A stretch of DNA of 64,000 nt. Origin: Fulvivirga maritima (GTDB taxonomy: Bacteria; Bacteroidota; Bacteroidia; Cytophagales; Cyclobacteriaceae). The stretch is taken from NCBI RefSeq assembly GCF_021389955.1, contig NZ_CP089980.1, forward strand, positions 3,777,001 through 3,841,000, written 5' to 3'. A program made the translations under genes and the position numbers. Below, piece after piece: positions 54,613-63,099 of the stretch (its first letter is position 1; each line of letters starts with the position of its first letter). The notes beneath the pieces are model-generated. The model was not told where the DNA came from and did no database searches. It was given only the letters and a program-made list of their open reading frames with translations.

Positions 54613-54691
54613 TAATCGATATTTTAATATCTGTAATCGTTAACATCTATTTAAATTTATTATGTTTGAGCCAAAAATAAATCTATATAAC

Positions 54692-55342
54692 ATGCTAAAA
54701 GCGACAGGCATAAGGAAAACTTACGGTGAGTTATTTGTATTGAAAGGGATTGATTTGCATGTTAGAAAAAAGGAAGTCATTTCTATAGTAGGTGCTTCTG
54801 GTGCGGGAAAAAGTACCTTACTTCATATCTTGGGAACGCTGGATAAACCTGATGCTGGTAGCCTTGAGATAGGGGATAAGCCAGTGAATAGATTGAACAG
54901 TAAAGAAAAGGCTGCTTTTAGAAATAAAAACATTGGATTTATCTTTCAATTTCATAATCTGTTACCTGAATTTACCGCGTTGGAAAATGTATGCCTCCCA
55001 GCGTATATTGGTAAAAGAAAACAATCAGATATTTCGGCGAAAGCCAAGTATTTGTTTGATATTTTAGGTATTGCCAGCCGTAAAGATCATAAACCTTCTG
55101 AGCTATCAGGAGGGGAGCAGCAACGTGTGGCCGTAGCTCGAGCCCTGATAAATGATCCTGCTATTATTTTTGCCGATGAACCTAGTGGTAATTTAGATTC
55201 AAAAAATGCTATGGAGTTACACAATCTGTTCTTTAAACTCAGAGATGAATTGGAACAGACTTTCGTTATCGTAACTCATAACGAACAGCTGGCTGAAATG
55301 GCAGACAGAAAGCTGGAAATAAAAGATGGTATAATTTACTGA
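54692..55342 (+). CDS. ABC transporter ATP-binding protein (LolD-like)
   Basis: From ATG 54692 (an upstream in-frame ATG at 54662 adds 10 residues) the 216-residue ATPase has Walker [10 protein letters not shown], the Q-loop [18 protein letters not shown], signature LSGGEQQR, Walker [13 protein letters not shown] and switch His in VIVTHN. This order and the short length match LolD/MacB-type ATPases that extract lipoproteins or drive efflux. No permease is next to it. It converges on mtaB with one base between stops. Confidence 0.87.
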   Translation: MLKATGIRKTYGELFVLKGIDLHVRKKEVISIVGASGAGKSTLLHILGTLDKPDAGSLEIGDKPVNRLNSKEKAAFRNKNIGFIFQFHNLLPEFTALENVCLPAYIGKRKQSDISAKAKYLFDILGIASRKDHKPSELSGGEQQRVAVARALINDPAIIFADEPSGNLDSKNAMELHNLFFKLRDELEQTFVIVTHNEQLAEMADRKLEIKDGIIY

Positions 55343-55343
55343 G

Positions 55344-56663
55344 TTAGTGAGCGAGAACTTCCTGATCTATCTCTTCCACCTCAGCGTAGCCATCAGCATT
55401 AATTGAGGTGATTTTAACCCTTTTCAATTCATTTACTAATACAGGATCATACTTTACAGCTACTCTCACATAGTTATTAGTAAAACCGTGCATTTTGCCA
55501 TCCTCAATATCTTCTTCAAAAAGTACAGTGTCTATACGGCCAATGTTTTGCTCGTAGAAATGCCTTTTTTTCTTCTCAGATAGTGAGCGTAGCATTTTAG
55601 ATCTTTTGTTTCTTACTTTCATTGGTACCACTTCATTCATTTCGGTGGCCAAAGTATTGGCTCTCTCAGAATAGGTAAAAACATGAAGGTAAGAAATGTC
55701 TAACTCATTAAGGAACTGATAGGTTTCCAGAAAGTCTTCATCTGTTTCTCCAGGGAAACCAACTATCACATCCACACCTATACAGCAATGAGGCATAAGC
55801 TCTTTTATTTTGGCTACTCTGTCCTTATAAAGCTGGCTGAGGTATCTTCTTCTCATTAGTTTGAGAATTTTATCTGAGCCAGATTGTAAGGGAATATGAA
55901 AATGAGGAACGAACTTATCAGATTGAGCGACAAACTCAATGATTTCGTTATGGAGTAGGTTGGGTTCTATAGATGATATTCTTACTCTTTCCAAGTCTTC
56001 AACCTGATCAAGAGCTATAACAAGATCTAGAAAGCGATCTTCTCTTTTACCATTTCTAATACCGAAGTCACCAGTGTTAACTCCGGTGAGCACTATTTCT
56101 TTTACTCCTGAAGCTACTATTTCATTGGCAGAAGCCATGATATTTTCAATAGTGTTACTTCTGCTTTTTCCGCGCGCCATAGGTATGGTGCAGAAGGTGC
56201 ATCCATAATCACAGCCATCCTGTACTTTTAGGAAAGTACGGGTTCTGTCATTAATTGAGAAGGCATTATTGAAAGAAGTAGCGGTTTCTATTTCAGAAGC
56301 AAGCACCTTAGGCTGTTCCGGTCTTACAAAATCATCTAGTAAATCTATAAGACGGAATTTTTCTGCAGCGCCTAATACAGCATCTACTCCCGGTATCTCT
56401 GAAATTTCTTTGGGTTTTAACTGAGCATAGCAACCGATGATGGTTACATAAGCATTAGGAGAGATTTTACGTGCTTCCCTCACTATTTTCTTACACTTTT
56501 TATCTGCATTTTCAGTTACAGAACAAGTGTTGATTATAAAAATATCAGGAGTATCTGTGAACTCCACTTTTTTATATCCTTTTTCTTCAAACATCCTTGA
56601 TATAGAGGACGTTTCAGAAAAATTTAATTTGCAGCCCAGTGTGTAAAACGCAACTTTTCTCAT
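55344..56663 (-). CDS. mtaB: tRNA N6-threonylcarbamoyladenosine methylthiotransferase
   Basis: The 439-residue radical-SAM enzyme has the N-terminal UPF0004 domain with TLGCKLNFSETSSI, FIINTCSVT and IIGCYAQ (cluster cysteines), the radical-SAM triad DGCDYGCTFCTIP, and a C-terminal TRAM-like domain. The GCKLNFSE signature separates MtaB from MiaB and RimO. It adds a methylthio group to t6A37 of tRNA. It lies downstream of the phosphomutase gene. Confidence 0.93.
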   Translation of the reverse strand: MRKVAFYTLGCKLNFSETSSISRMFEEKGYKKVEFTDTPDIFIINTCSVTENADKKCKKIVREARKISPNAYVTIIGCYAQLKPKEISEIPGVDAVLGAAEKFRLIDLLDDFVRPEQPKVLASEIETATSFNNAFSINDRTRTFLKVQDGCDYGCTFCTIPMARGKSRSNTIENIMASANEIVASGVKEIVLTGVNTGDFGIRNGKREDRFLDLVIALDQVEDLERVRISSIEPNLLHNEIIEFVAQSDKFVPHFHIPLQSGSDKILKLMRRRYLSQLYKDRVAKIKELMPHCCIGVDVIVGFPGETDEDFLETYQFLNELDISYLHVFTYSERANTLATEMNEVVPMKVRNKRSKMLRSLSEKKKRHFYEQNIGRIDTVLFEEDIEDGKMHGFTNNYVRVAVKYDPVLVNELKRVKITSINADGYAEVEEIDQEVLAH

Positions 56664-56670
56664 TGGGCTG

Positions 56671-56703
56671 CAAATATAGGTAGTTTAGTCCATCTAAACT
56701 ACC
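56671..56703 (-). promoter_or_regulatory. perfect 10-bp palindrome abutting a -7 promoter element of mtaB
   Basis: GGTAGTTTAG-TCCAT-CTAAACTACC (56679-56703) is a perfect inverted repeat. On the minus strand it is followed at once by TATATTTG (56678-56671), matching TAnnTTTG, seven bases before the mtaB ATG. No T-run follows, so an operator is more likely than a terminator. Confidence 0.45.
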
Positions 56704-56731
56704 ATATAGTTATAATACTGTTTCTGAGAGC

Positions 56732-58453
56732 TTATAAGCTCATTAAATCAGATTCTATACTTTCTATCTGACTGTTAAGCTCAGCTTCTGTTTTTTCGAA
56801 ATCAGCTTTGCTAGCCAAAGGCTTGTTTACGCTGATATAAAACTTGATCTTAGGTTCTGTTCCTGATGGTCTGGCACTGATTTTAGACCCATCTTCAGTG
56901 AAGAATTGTAGCACATTGGATTTTTCATAATCAATGCTGGTTTTCTTAAGCGCTACTAAGTCAGTATCTGTGCTGTTTTGGTAATCTACCACTCTCACTA
57001 CTTTAGAGCCACCAAAAGATTCAGGTGGTGTTTCTCTGAAGTTGAGCATCATTTGTTGAATTTCTTCAGCACCTTGTTTTCCTTTTTTAGTAATTGAGAT
57101 AAGCTTTTCTTTATAAAAACCACACTCTTCATAAATTTCTATAAGAAGTTCATATACCGTTTTGCCTTCAGAAGCTGCATAAGCACACATTTCAGCAATC
57201 ATAGCACAGCTGGCTACAGCGTCTTTATCTCTTACAAATTCTCCTACCAGGTAGCCGTAGCTCTCTTCTCCACCAGCTATGAAAGTTCTCTTGCCTTCGT
57301 TTTCTCTGATAATAGAAGCGATGTATTTGAAACCAGTAAGTGTATCGTAAGAATCTACATTGAATCGCTCAGCTATTTTCTTGATGAGCTCAGTAGTAAC
57401 AATGGTTTTTACAATATACTCACCTCCTTTGTAGCGGCTTAGCTCAGTCCATCTTTTTAGGATGTAATAGATAAGTAAACTACCAGTTTGGTTTCCGTTT
57501 AATAATTGGAATTCACCTTTAAGGTTTTTAACAGCTATACCTACTCTATCTGCGTCAGGGTCAGTAGCCATTACCAAATCGGCATCTACCTCGCGAGCTT
57601 TGCTTAAAGCTATTTTCAGGGCTTCTGCTTCTTCAGGGTTAGGGTAAACTACAGTAGGAAAGTTACCATTAGGTTCAGATTGCTCTTCTACCACGTACAC
57701 ATTTTCAAAACCATATTGTTTTAAACACTGTGGTACTACCGTAACTCCGGTCCCGTGGATAGGAGAGTATACTATTTTTAAGTTTTTCTGACTTTGAACA
57801 ATTTCAGGAGACAAAGAAAGGTCTTTGATTTCACCTAGGTATAATTGATCTATTTCCGCGCCAATGCTATGGATAAGCTCTTCTTTAGCCTCAAACTTCA
57901 CTTCATCAGCAGAGTGAATTTTGTTTACTTCAGCTATCACATTTTTATCATGAGGAGCTACCATTTGAGCACCATCATTCCAGTATGCCTTGTAACCGTT
58001 ATATTCTTTAGGGTTGTGAGAAGCCGTAAGAACCACACCAGTGTGACAGTTAAGGTGTCTGATAGCAAAAGATAGTTCAGGAGTAGGTCTAAGTTCTTCA
58101 AACAAGAAAACTTCTATACCATTAGCAGAAAATACTGCGGCAGTAGTTTCAGCGAAGAAACGACTGTTATTTCTACTGTCATGAGCAATAGCGGCTTTGA
58201 TTTGTTCATTTGGGTAAGTTTGGATCAAATAGTTGGCTAATCCCTGCGTGGCCATACCCACTGTGTATTTATTCATACGGTTAGATCCCATTCCCATAAT
58301 ACCTCTTAAACCGCCGGTTCCAAATTCCAGGTCTTTGTAGAAGGCTTCAGTAAGGGCCTCTTCATCGTTTAATAAATCCTGAATTTGTTTTTTAGATTCT
58401 TCATCTATTTTGCTGTCAAGCCATCTTTGGGCTTTTTCTTTTACTTCGCTCAT
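56732..58453 (-). CDS. phosphoglucomutase/phosphomannomutase family protein
   Basis: The 573-residue alpha-D-phosphohexomutase has EFGTGGLRGIMG, the phosphoserine loop with S145 in TASHNPKEYNG, the metal loop ATDPDADRVG, the sugar-binding loop GGEESYGY and the phosphate-binding loop RPSGTEPKIKFY. It interconverts hexose 1- and 6-phosphates and so supplies sugar nucleotides. Length fits the longer PgmB/PGM2-like group. Glucose versus mannose preference is not determined. Confidence 0.92.
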   Translation of the reverse strand: MSEVKEKAQRWLDSKIDEESKKQIQDLLNDEEALTEAFYKDLEFGTGGLRGIMGMGSNRMNKYTVGMATQGLANYLIQTYPNEQIKAAIAHDSRNNSRFFAETTAAVFSANGIEVFLFEELRPTPELSFAIRHLNCHTGVVLTASHNPKEYNGYKAYWNDGAQMVAPHDKNVIAEVNKIHSADEVKFEAKEELIHSIGAEIDQLYLGEIKDLSLSPEIVQSQKNLKIVYSPIHGTGVTVVPQCLKQYGFENVYVVEEQSEPNGNFPTVVYPNPEEAEALKIALSKAREVDADLVMATDPDADRVGIAVKNLKGEFQLLNGNQTGSLLIYYILKRWTELSRYKGGEYIVKTIVTTELIKKIAERFNVDSYDTLTGFKYIASIIRENEGKRTFIAGGEESYGYLVGEFVRDKDAVASCAMIAEMCAYAASEGKTVYELLIEIYEECGFYKEKLISITKKGKQGAEEIQQMMLNFRETPPESFGGSKVVRVVDYQNSTDTDLVALKKTSIDYEKSNVLQFFTEDGSKISARPSGTEPKIKFYISVNKPLASKADFEKTEAELNSQIESIESDLMSL

Positions 58454-58588
58454 GGATGTAAGTATGTTAGTTAATGTGTTTATGTTCGATAATTCAACGC
58501 TTGCCGAATTAAATAAATCTTATTCGATTAAATATTAATCAGCGGCTAATTATATGTCTTATTAAAACCGCAGGTCAAAATAAATGTT

Positions 58589-59683
58589 TTATAAGTTTCC
58601 GCGCAACTCTTGTTCTCTTTCAATGGCTTCGAAAAGTGCTTTAAAGTTACCTTTGCCAAATGATTTTGCTCCTTTTCGCTGTATTATTTCATAAAACACT
58701 GTAGGCCGATCTTGTACTGGCTTAGTAAATATCTGTAAAAGATAGCCTTCCTCGTCTCTATCTACTAAAATGTTTAAATCTTTTAGTTGTTTAATGTCTT
58801 CATCAATTTCGCCTACTCTTTCGGTGAGTTCATTGTAATAATTATCCGGGACTATCAGGAATTCCACTCCTCTGGAGCGTAGTTCGGAAACGGTGTGAAT
58901 GATGTCATCTGTAGCTATGGCGATGTGTTGTACACCGGCTCCATGATAAAAATCTATGTACTCTTCTATTTGAGATTTCTTCTTGCCCTTAGCAGGTTCA
59001 TTAATAGGGAATTTAATATAACCATTGCCATTAGAAACCACTTTAGACATTAAAGCACTGTATTCAGTAGATATATCTTTGTCATCAAAAGTGATGAGTA
59101 GCTTAAAGCCCATTACTTCTTCATAAAATTGCACCCACTTATTCATTTCGCCCCAGCCTACATTACCTACGCAGTGGTCTACATACTTTAAGCCTATGGG
59201 CTTAATTTTGATTAAGCTGCTTTTTTCAATAAAGCCTGGGAGAAAAGGACCTGTATAATTCTTTCTTTCTATAAAGGTATGTATTGTTTCTCCATAAGTT
59301 TGGATCGATGAATAAATCATGGTGCCGAATTCATCAGAGATAGAAGTGGGAGGGTGCACAGGCGAGGCTCCGCGTTTAGTAGTTTCTTCGAAAGAAGCAG
59401 TGGCATCATCTACCCAAAGAGCCAGCACTTTAACGCCATCACCATGTTTATTTACGTGTTCTGAAATAGGCGTGTCCGGCTTTAAGGAGGAAGTGAGTAC
59501 TAGTTTTATTTTACCTTGTTGCAGTACATAACTGGTTCTGTCCTTAAGGCCGGTTTCTAGTCCTGCATAGGCAATGAGCTGATAGCCAAAGGCCGTTTGA
59601 TAATACATGGCGGATTGTTTGGCGTTGCCTACATAAAATTCAATGTAATCGGTGCCCAGAATGGGTAAGAAATCTTGTTCCAT
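58589..59683 (-). CDS. hppD: 4-hydroxyphenylpyruvate dioxygenase
   Basis: The 364-residue non-heme iron enzyme converts 4-hydroxyphenylpyruvate to homogentisate in tyrosine breakdown. The iron ligands are H170 (VDHCVGNV), H253 (VQHIAIATDDI) and E332 (VFYEIIQRKGAKSFGKGNF). The C-terminal signature GKGNFKALFEAIEREQ matches the family. Other tyrosine-pathway genes are not in the window. Confidence 0.96.
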   Translation of the reverse strand: MEQDFLPILGTDYIEFYVGNAKQSAMYYQTAFGYQLIAYAGLETGLKDRTSYVLQQGKIKLVLTSSLKPDTPISEHVNKHGDGVKVLALWVDDATASFEETTKRGASPVHPPTSISDEFGTMIYSSIQTYGETIHTFIERKNYTGPFLPGFIEKSSLIKIKPIGLKYVDHCVGNVGWGEMNKWVQFYEEVMGFKLLITFDDKDISTEYSALMSKVVSNGNGYIKFPINEPAKGKKKSQIEEYIDFYHGAGVQHIAIATDDIIHTVSELRSRGVEFLIVPDNYYNELTERVGEIDEDIKQLKDLNILVDRDEEGYLLQIFTKPVQDRPTVFYEIIQRKGAKSFGKGNFKALFEAIEREQELRGNL

Positions 59684-59776
59684 AGTAGTAGCATTTTTAT
59701 TTGGTCTCTTAGTAAATTTACAGGATACGATAGTCTTTAAAAATTATTTTAGGCTTCGCTGTTAGATTTCAAATGA

Positions 59777-59784
59777 TATTTTTG
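59777..59784 (+). promoter_or_regulatory. candidate -7 element for the acidic protein gene
   Basis: TATTTTTG matches TAnnTTTG about 50-60 bases before the start. A small hairpin (GGAGC/GCTCC, 59804-59818) lies in the leader. No -33 element is clear. Confidence 0.35.
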
Positions 59785-59831
59785 GAACTTATAATCAGTC
59801 TCTGGAGCTTTGTGCTCCTTTAAAAAAATCA

Positions 59832-60242
59832 ATGCAAATGGACATTAGCAAATTAGATAAAGACCTTGTAGCACTAATAGAAAAGAAAATAGAACTTAGT
59901 AAGCTGGATTATAGTAGTGAGCACTACGATGATCTGGAAGAGGAGCTACATGACCTGGAAGATGACTTTCTGGAAAACTATGGTGATTATTTAGAAGATG
60001 CGCTGCATGAAGTGCATGATGAGTTTTGTCCGGATAGCGATGTTTTATTGCCAATTGCTTATTTACCGAAAGAAATCAAAAAGACCGCTGATGGGTACGA
60101 TATTGATTTTAAGCAGGGTGTATATGTGGAAGTGGATGATTATGCTGGCAAGGAAACCAAGCTTGTATTACTACCGAAGCCTACAAGAATAATATTGCAA
60201 ATAGATGCTAATAGCAGAGACATAGTCTGGACTGCTAAGTAA
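59832..60242 (+). CDS. acidic protein of unknown function
   Basis: The 136-residue protein is rich in Asp and Glu in its first half (YDDLEEELHDLEDDF) with likely helices, followed by a strand-rich half (VYVEVDDYAGKETKLVLLP). It has no signal peptide and is probably cytoplasmic. ATG 59838 is an alternative start. I recognise no family. It ends at a strong bidirectional terminator shared with trpS. Confidence 0.65.
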   Translation: MQMDISKLDKDLVALIEKKIELSKLDYSSEHYDDLEEELHDLEDDFLENYGDYLEDALHEVHDEFCPDSDVLLPIAYLPKEIKKTADGYDIDFKQGVYVEVDDYAGKETKLVLLPKPTRIILQIDANSRDIVWTAK

Positions 60243-60251
60243 AAAAGTGAT

Positions 60252-60288
60252 AAAAAAAGGCGTTGATTCTGAATCAACGCCTTTTTTT
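60252..60288. terminator. bidirectional terminator between the acidic protein gene and trpS
   Basis: GGCGTTGATTC and GAATCAACGCC form a near-continuous palindrome flanked by A-runs and T-runs, so it works for both convergent genes. Confidence 0.9.
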
Positions 60289-60292
60289 ATGT

Positions 60293-61261
60293 TTAAAAAC
60301 CTAGTTTTTCTCTCACTCTAGCCAATACTTTGATGGCTATTTCCCTGGCCTTCTCTTCGCCTTTTTTTAGCTTGGCGTCTAGCTCTTCCGGGTTTTCCAT
60401 GTAGTAGTTAAATATTTTTCTTGGTTCTTCATATTTAGCTACCAGTAGCTCATATAGCTCTTGTTTGGCATGGCCATAGCCAAAATTACCACCCAAATAT
60501 TTTTGGCGTAGTGCCTCTGTTTGTTCAGGAGTAGCCACTAGCTTGTAGATAGCAAAAACATTACAGGTATCCGGATCTTTAGGCTCTTCGAGTGGAGTAC
60601 TATCAGTTACGATAGCCATTACTCGTTTTCTTAATGGCTTGTCAGCCAAAAAGATATCAATAGTATTGCCGTAAGACTTGCTCATCTTTTGCCCGTCAGT
60701 ACCGGGTATGGTCATTACGTTTTCATCTATTCTAGGCTCAGGCAGTACAAAAGTTTCGCCATACTGATTATTAAATGAGCTGGCTATATCTCTTGACATT
60801 TCTAAGTGCTGCTTCTGGTCTTTACCTACTGGCACCTGCTCTGCGTCATAAAGTAAAATATCAGCAGCCATAAGCACCGGGTAAGTAAATAAACCTGAAT
60901 TTACATCAGAAAGCTTGTCAGATTTTTCTTTAAATGAATGAGCATTAGCCAGCATAGGGTAAGGAGTGTGGCAGTTAAGGTACCACGTTAACTCGCATAC
61001 TTCAGGTATTTTAGACTGGCGATAGAATATATTTTTATCAGTATCGAAACCAAAAGCAAGCCATGCTGCCGCAATAGCGTTTACATTTTCAATTCTCAAC
61101 TTAGCATCTTTAATGGTAGTGAGGGAATGAAAATCAGCAATGAAAAACAATGATTCGTTACTTTCTATTTTTGATAGTTCAATGGCCGGCTTTATGGCTC
61201 CCAATATATTTCCCAAGTGGGGCCTTCCGCTACTCTGGATGCCGGTTAAAATTCTTGCCAT
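60293..61261 (-). CDS. trpS: tryptophanyl-tRNA synthetase
   Basis: The class I synthetase has TGIQSSGRPHLGNILGAIKP (HIGH-like PHLGN), NCHTPYPMLANAHSFKEKSD, LYDAEQVPVGKDQKQHLE and the KMSKS loop in GQKMSKSYGN. ATG 61261 gives 322 residues beginning MARILTG, normal for TrpS. An upstream in-frame start at 61288 would add nine residues with no family support. Confidence 0.96.
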   Translation of the reverse strand: MARILTGIQSSGRPHLGNILGAIKPAIELSKIESNESLFFIADFHSLTTIKDAKLRIENVNAIAAAWLAFGFDTDKNIFYRQSKIPEVCELTWYLNCHTPYPMLANAHSFKEKSDKLSDVNSGLFTYPVLMAADILLYDAEQVPVGKDQKQHLEMSRDIASSFNNQYGETFVLPEPRIDENVMTIPGTDGQKMSKSYGNTIDIFLADKPLRKRVMAIVTDSTPLEEPKDPDTCNVFAIYKLVATPEQTEALRQKYLGGNFGYGHAKQELYELLVAKYEEPRKIFNYYMENPEELDAKLKKGEEKAREIAIKVLARVREKLGF

Positions 61262-61459
61262 AATATGTTTATGAATATTTTTTGGCAAATAAACGCAATC
61301 CTTTTTAAAAATGCCGAATTTGTAATGGCTTAGATTCAGATAACCCGTTTAGCAATAGGTTACATGCACTCTTAAATTGTTATCAACATGTTAAAGAATG
61401 ACGTTTATTTATAACTCATTTGCATTTTTATTACCTTTACAGAAAATAAATCTTCGTTT

Positions 61460-62566
61460 ATGATGAAATCCAGAATACTTTTATTGGTTCTATTGAGTTG
61501 GGTATCCGTACATGTTTTTGCTCAGCAGGAAGAAGAAATAGTTTTTAGTGAGAAAACCTTTGATTTCGGAACCATAAAGGAAGAGGATGGCGCGGCTATT
61601 CATCAGTTTAGTTTTATTAACAAAGGGCTTCAACCGATCAAAATCAGTTCGGTAAAAGCCTCTTGCGGCTGCACCACCCCAGACTGGACTAAAGAAGAGG
61701 TGAAGCCAGGAGAAACCGGATTTATTCAGGCGAAATATAATACTCATAATAGACCAGGGTCATTTAATAAGAGTCTTACGGTTATGCTAGATGGTCAAGC
61801 TTCTCCGGTGAGATTATACATAAGAGGAAATGTTACTCCTACGCCTCAGTCTATGGATGAAGACCTTCCTACTGCTATGGGTAAATTGAGAGTGAAGTAC
61901 CGATCTTTTAACATGGGCAAGGTGCTTACTTCAGAAGAGCCCACTACTAAGAAATTTGATGTTTACAATTCAGGAAGTGAGCCTATTGTTTTTGAAAAGG
62001 AATTTGTTGCACCTGAGTTTATAAAGTTGAAATTTAGCCCTCAAATATTATTGCCTAAAGAAAGTGGTGAGATAGAAGTAATTTATGATGGTAAGGCCAA
62101 CAATAATTTAGGTTTTAACTCTGATAACGTTACTTTCTATACTGATGAGGAAGGTGATGATGCTACTAAATCAATATCGGTTTACGCTACTGTAATGGAG
62201 TATTTCCCTCCTTTATCTCAAGAGGATTTGGCTAAAGCGCCAAGACTGAAAATCTCTTCTCCTGTGCATGACTTCGGCAAAATAAAGCAAGGCGAAAAAG
62301 TGACTACCAGCTTTCAGTTATATAACGCAGGTAAAACTGAATTAAAAATAAGAGAAGCGAAATCTAACTGCTCTTGTGCTGATGCTTCAGTGAAAAAGGG
62401 AACTTTAAAACCTGGTGAAAGTACAGAAGTAAAAATTACTTTCAATTCCAATGGAAGACGCGGAAATCAGCAAAAGTCAGTAACAATATTTAGTAATGAC
62501 CCTACTGCTTCTGCTCAGAGAGTAACCGTAAAGGCTTATGTAGAAGCCGAAGGAGAGTTTAAATAA
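61460..62566 (+). CDS. DUF1573 repeat protein, secreted
   Basis: The 368-residue protein has a signal peptide (residues 1-22, ending VFAQ) and three Ig-like DUF1573-type domains of about 100 residues. Domains 1 and 3 carry FDFGTIKEEDGA / HDFGKIKQGEK and ASCGCTTPDW / SNCSCADASV. Domain 2 is more divergent and lacks the cysteine pair. Such proteins are common in the Bacteroidota periplasm, with no known reaction. Confidence 0.88.
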   Translation: MMKSRILLLVLLSWVSVHVFAQQEEEIVFSEKTFDFGTIKEEDGAAIHQFSFINKGLQPIKISSVKASCGCTTPDWTKEEVKPGETGFIQAKYNTHNRPGSFNKSLTVMLDGQASPVRLYIRGNVTPTPQSMDEDLPTAMGKLRVKYRSFNMGKVLTSEEPTTKKFDVYNSGSEPIVFEKEFVAPEFIKLKFSPQILLPKESGEIEVIYDGKANNNLGFNSDNVTFYTDEEGDDATKSISVYATVMEYFPPLSQEDLAKAPRLKISSPVHDFGKIKQGEKVTTSFQLYNAGKTELKIREAKSNCSCADASVKKGTLKPGESTEVKITFNSNGRRGNQQKSVTIFSNDPTASAQRVTVKAYVEAEGEFK

Positions 62567-62616
62567 TCGGCAGTAGCTACTAAATCCTAATCATTTTTTA
62601 AGTTTTAAATTGATTC

Positions 62617-63078
62617 ATGTACACACGTGAACAAGTGGCCAGGTTGAAGGAGGAGTTCTGGACTACATTTGGTCAATATATAGCCCCTCATTTATCAGCT
62701 GAAGGTCTTAAAGTTAACTGGGTAAATTATAAGACCGGACTGAAAGATGTGTATTTCCGAATGGAAGCCGATAAGAAAAAGGCTTACATAGGTATAGAAA
62801 TTACACATGCCGATGAGGGAATCCGGCAGTTGTTTTATGAGCAATTACAGGAGCTACACCTTATGCTGGCTGCTGCCATGAATGAAAACTGGGAGTGGGA
62901 AGAGGAGTATCACAATGAATACGGGCAGCAAATTAGCAGGGTATACATTGAGAAAAGTGGGGTGAATGTTTTTAATAAAGACACTTGGCCTGATATCATT
63001 TCCTTTCTTAAACCCAGAATAATAGCACTAGATGAATTTTGGAGTGATGGAAAATATGCTTTTGAAGCCCTAAGGTAG
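62617..63078 (+). CDS. DUF4268 domain protein
   Basis: The 153-residue protein has FWTTFGQYIAPHLSAEG, WVNYKTGLKDVYFRMEAD and the C-terminal WPDIISFLKPRIIALDEFW, as in stand-alone DUF4268 proteins. Some DUF4268 domains occur with nuclease or methylase domains, but this one stands alone. No catalytic role can be assigned. It lies 50 bases after the DUF1573 gene. Confidence 0.8.
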   Translation: MYTREQVARLKEEFWTTFGQYIAPHLSAEGLKVNWVNYKTGLKDVYFRMEADKKKAYIGIEITHADEGIRQLFYEQLQELHLMLAAAMNENWEWEEEYHNEYGQQISRVYIEKSGVNVFNKDTWPDIISFLKPRIIALDEFWSDGKYAFEALR

Positions 63079-63099
63079 CTCCAAAAGCATATGAGTTTT

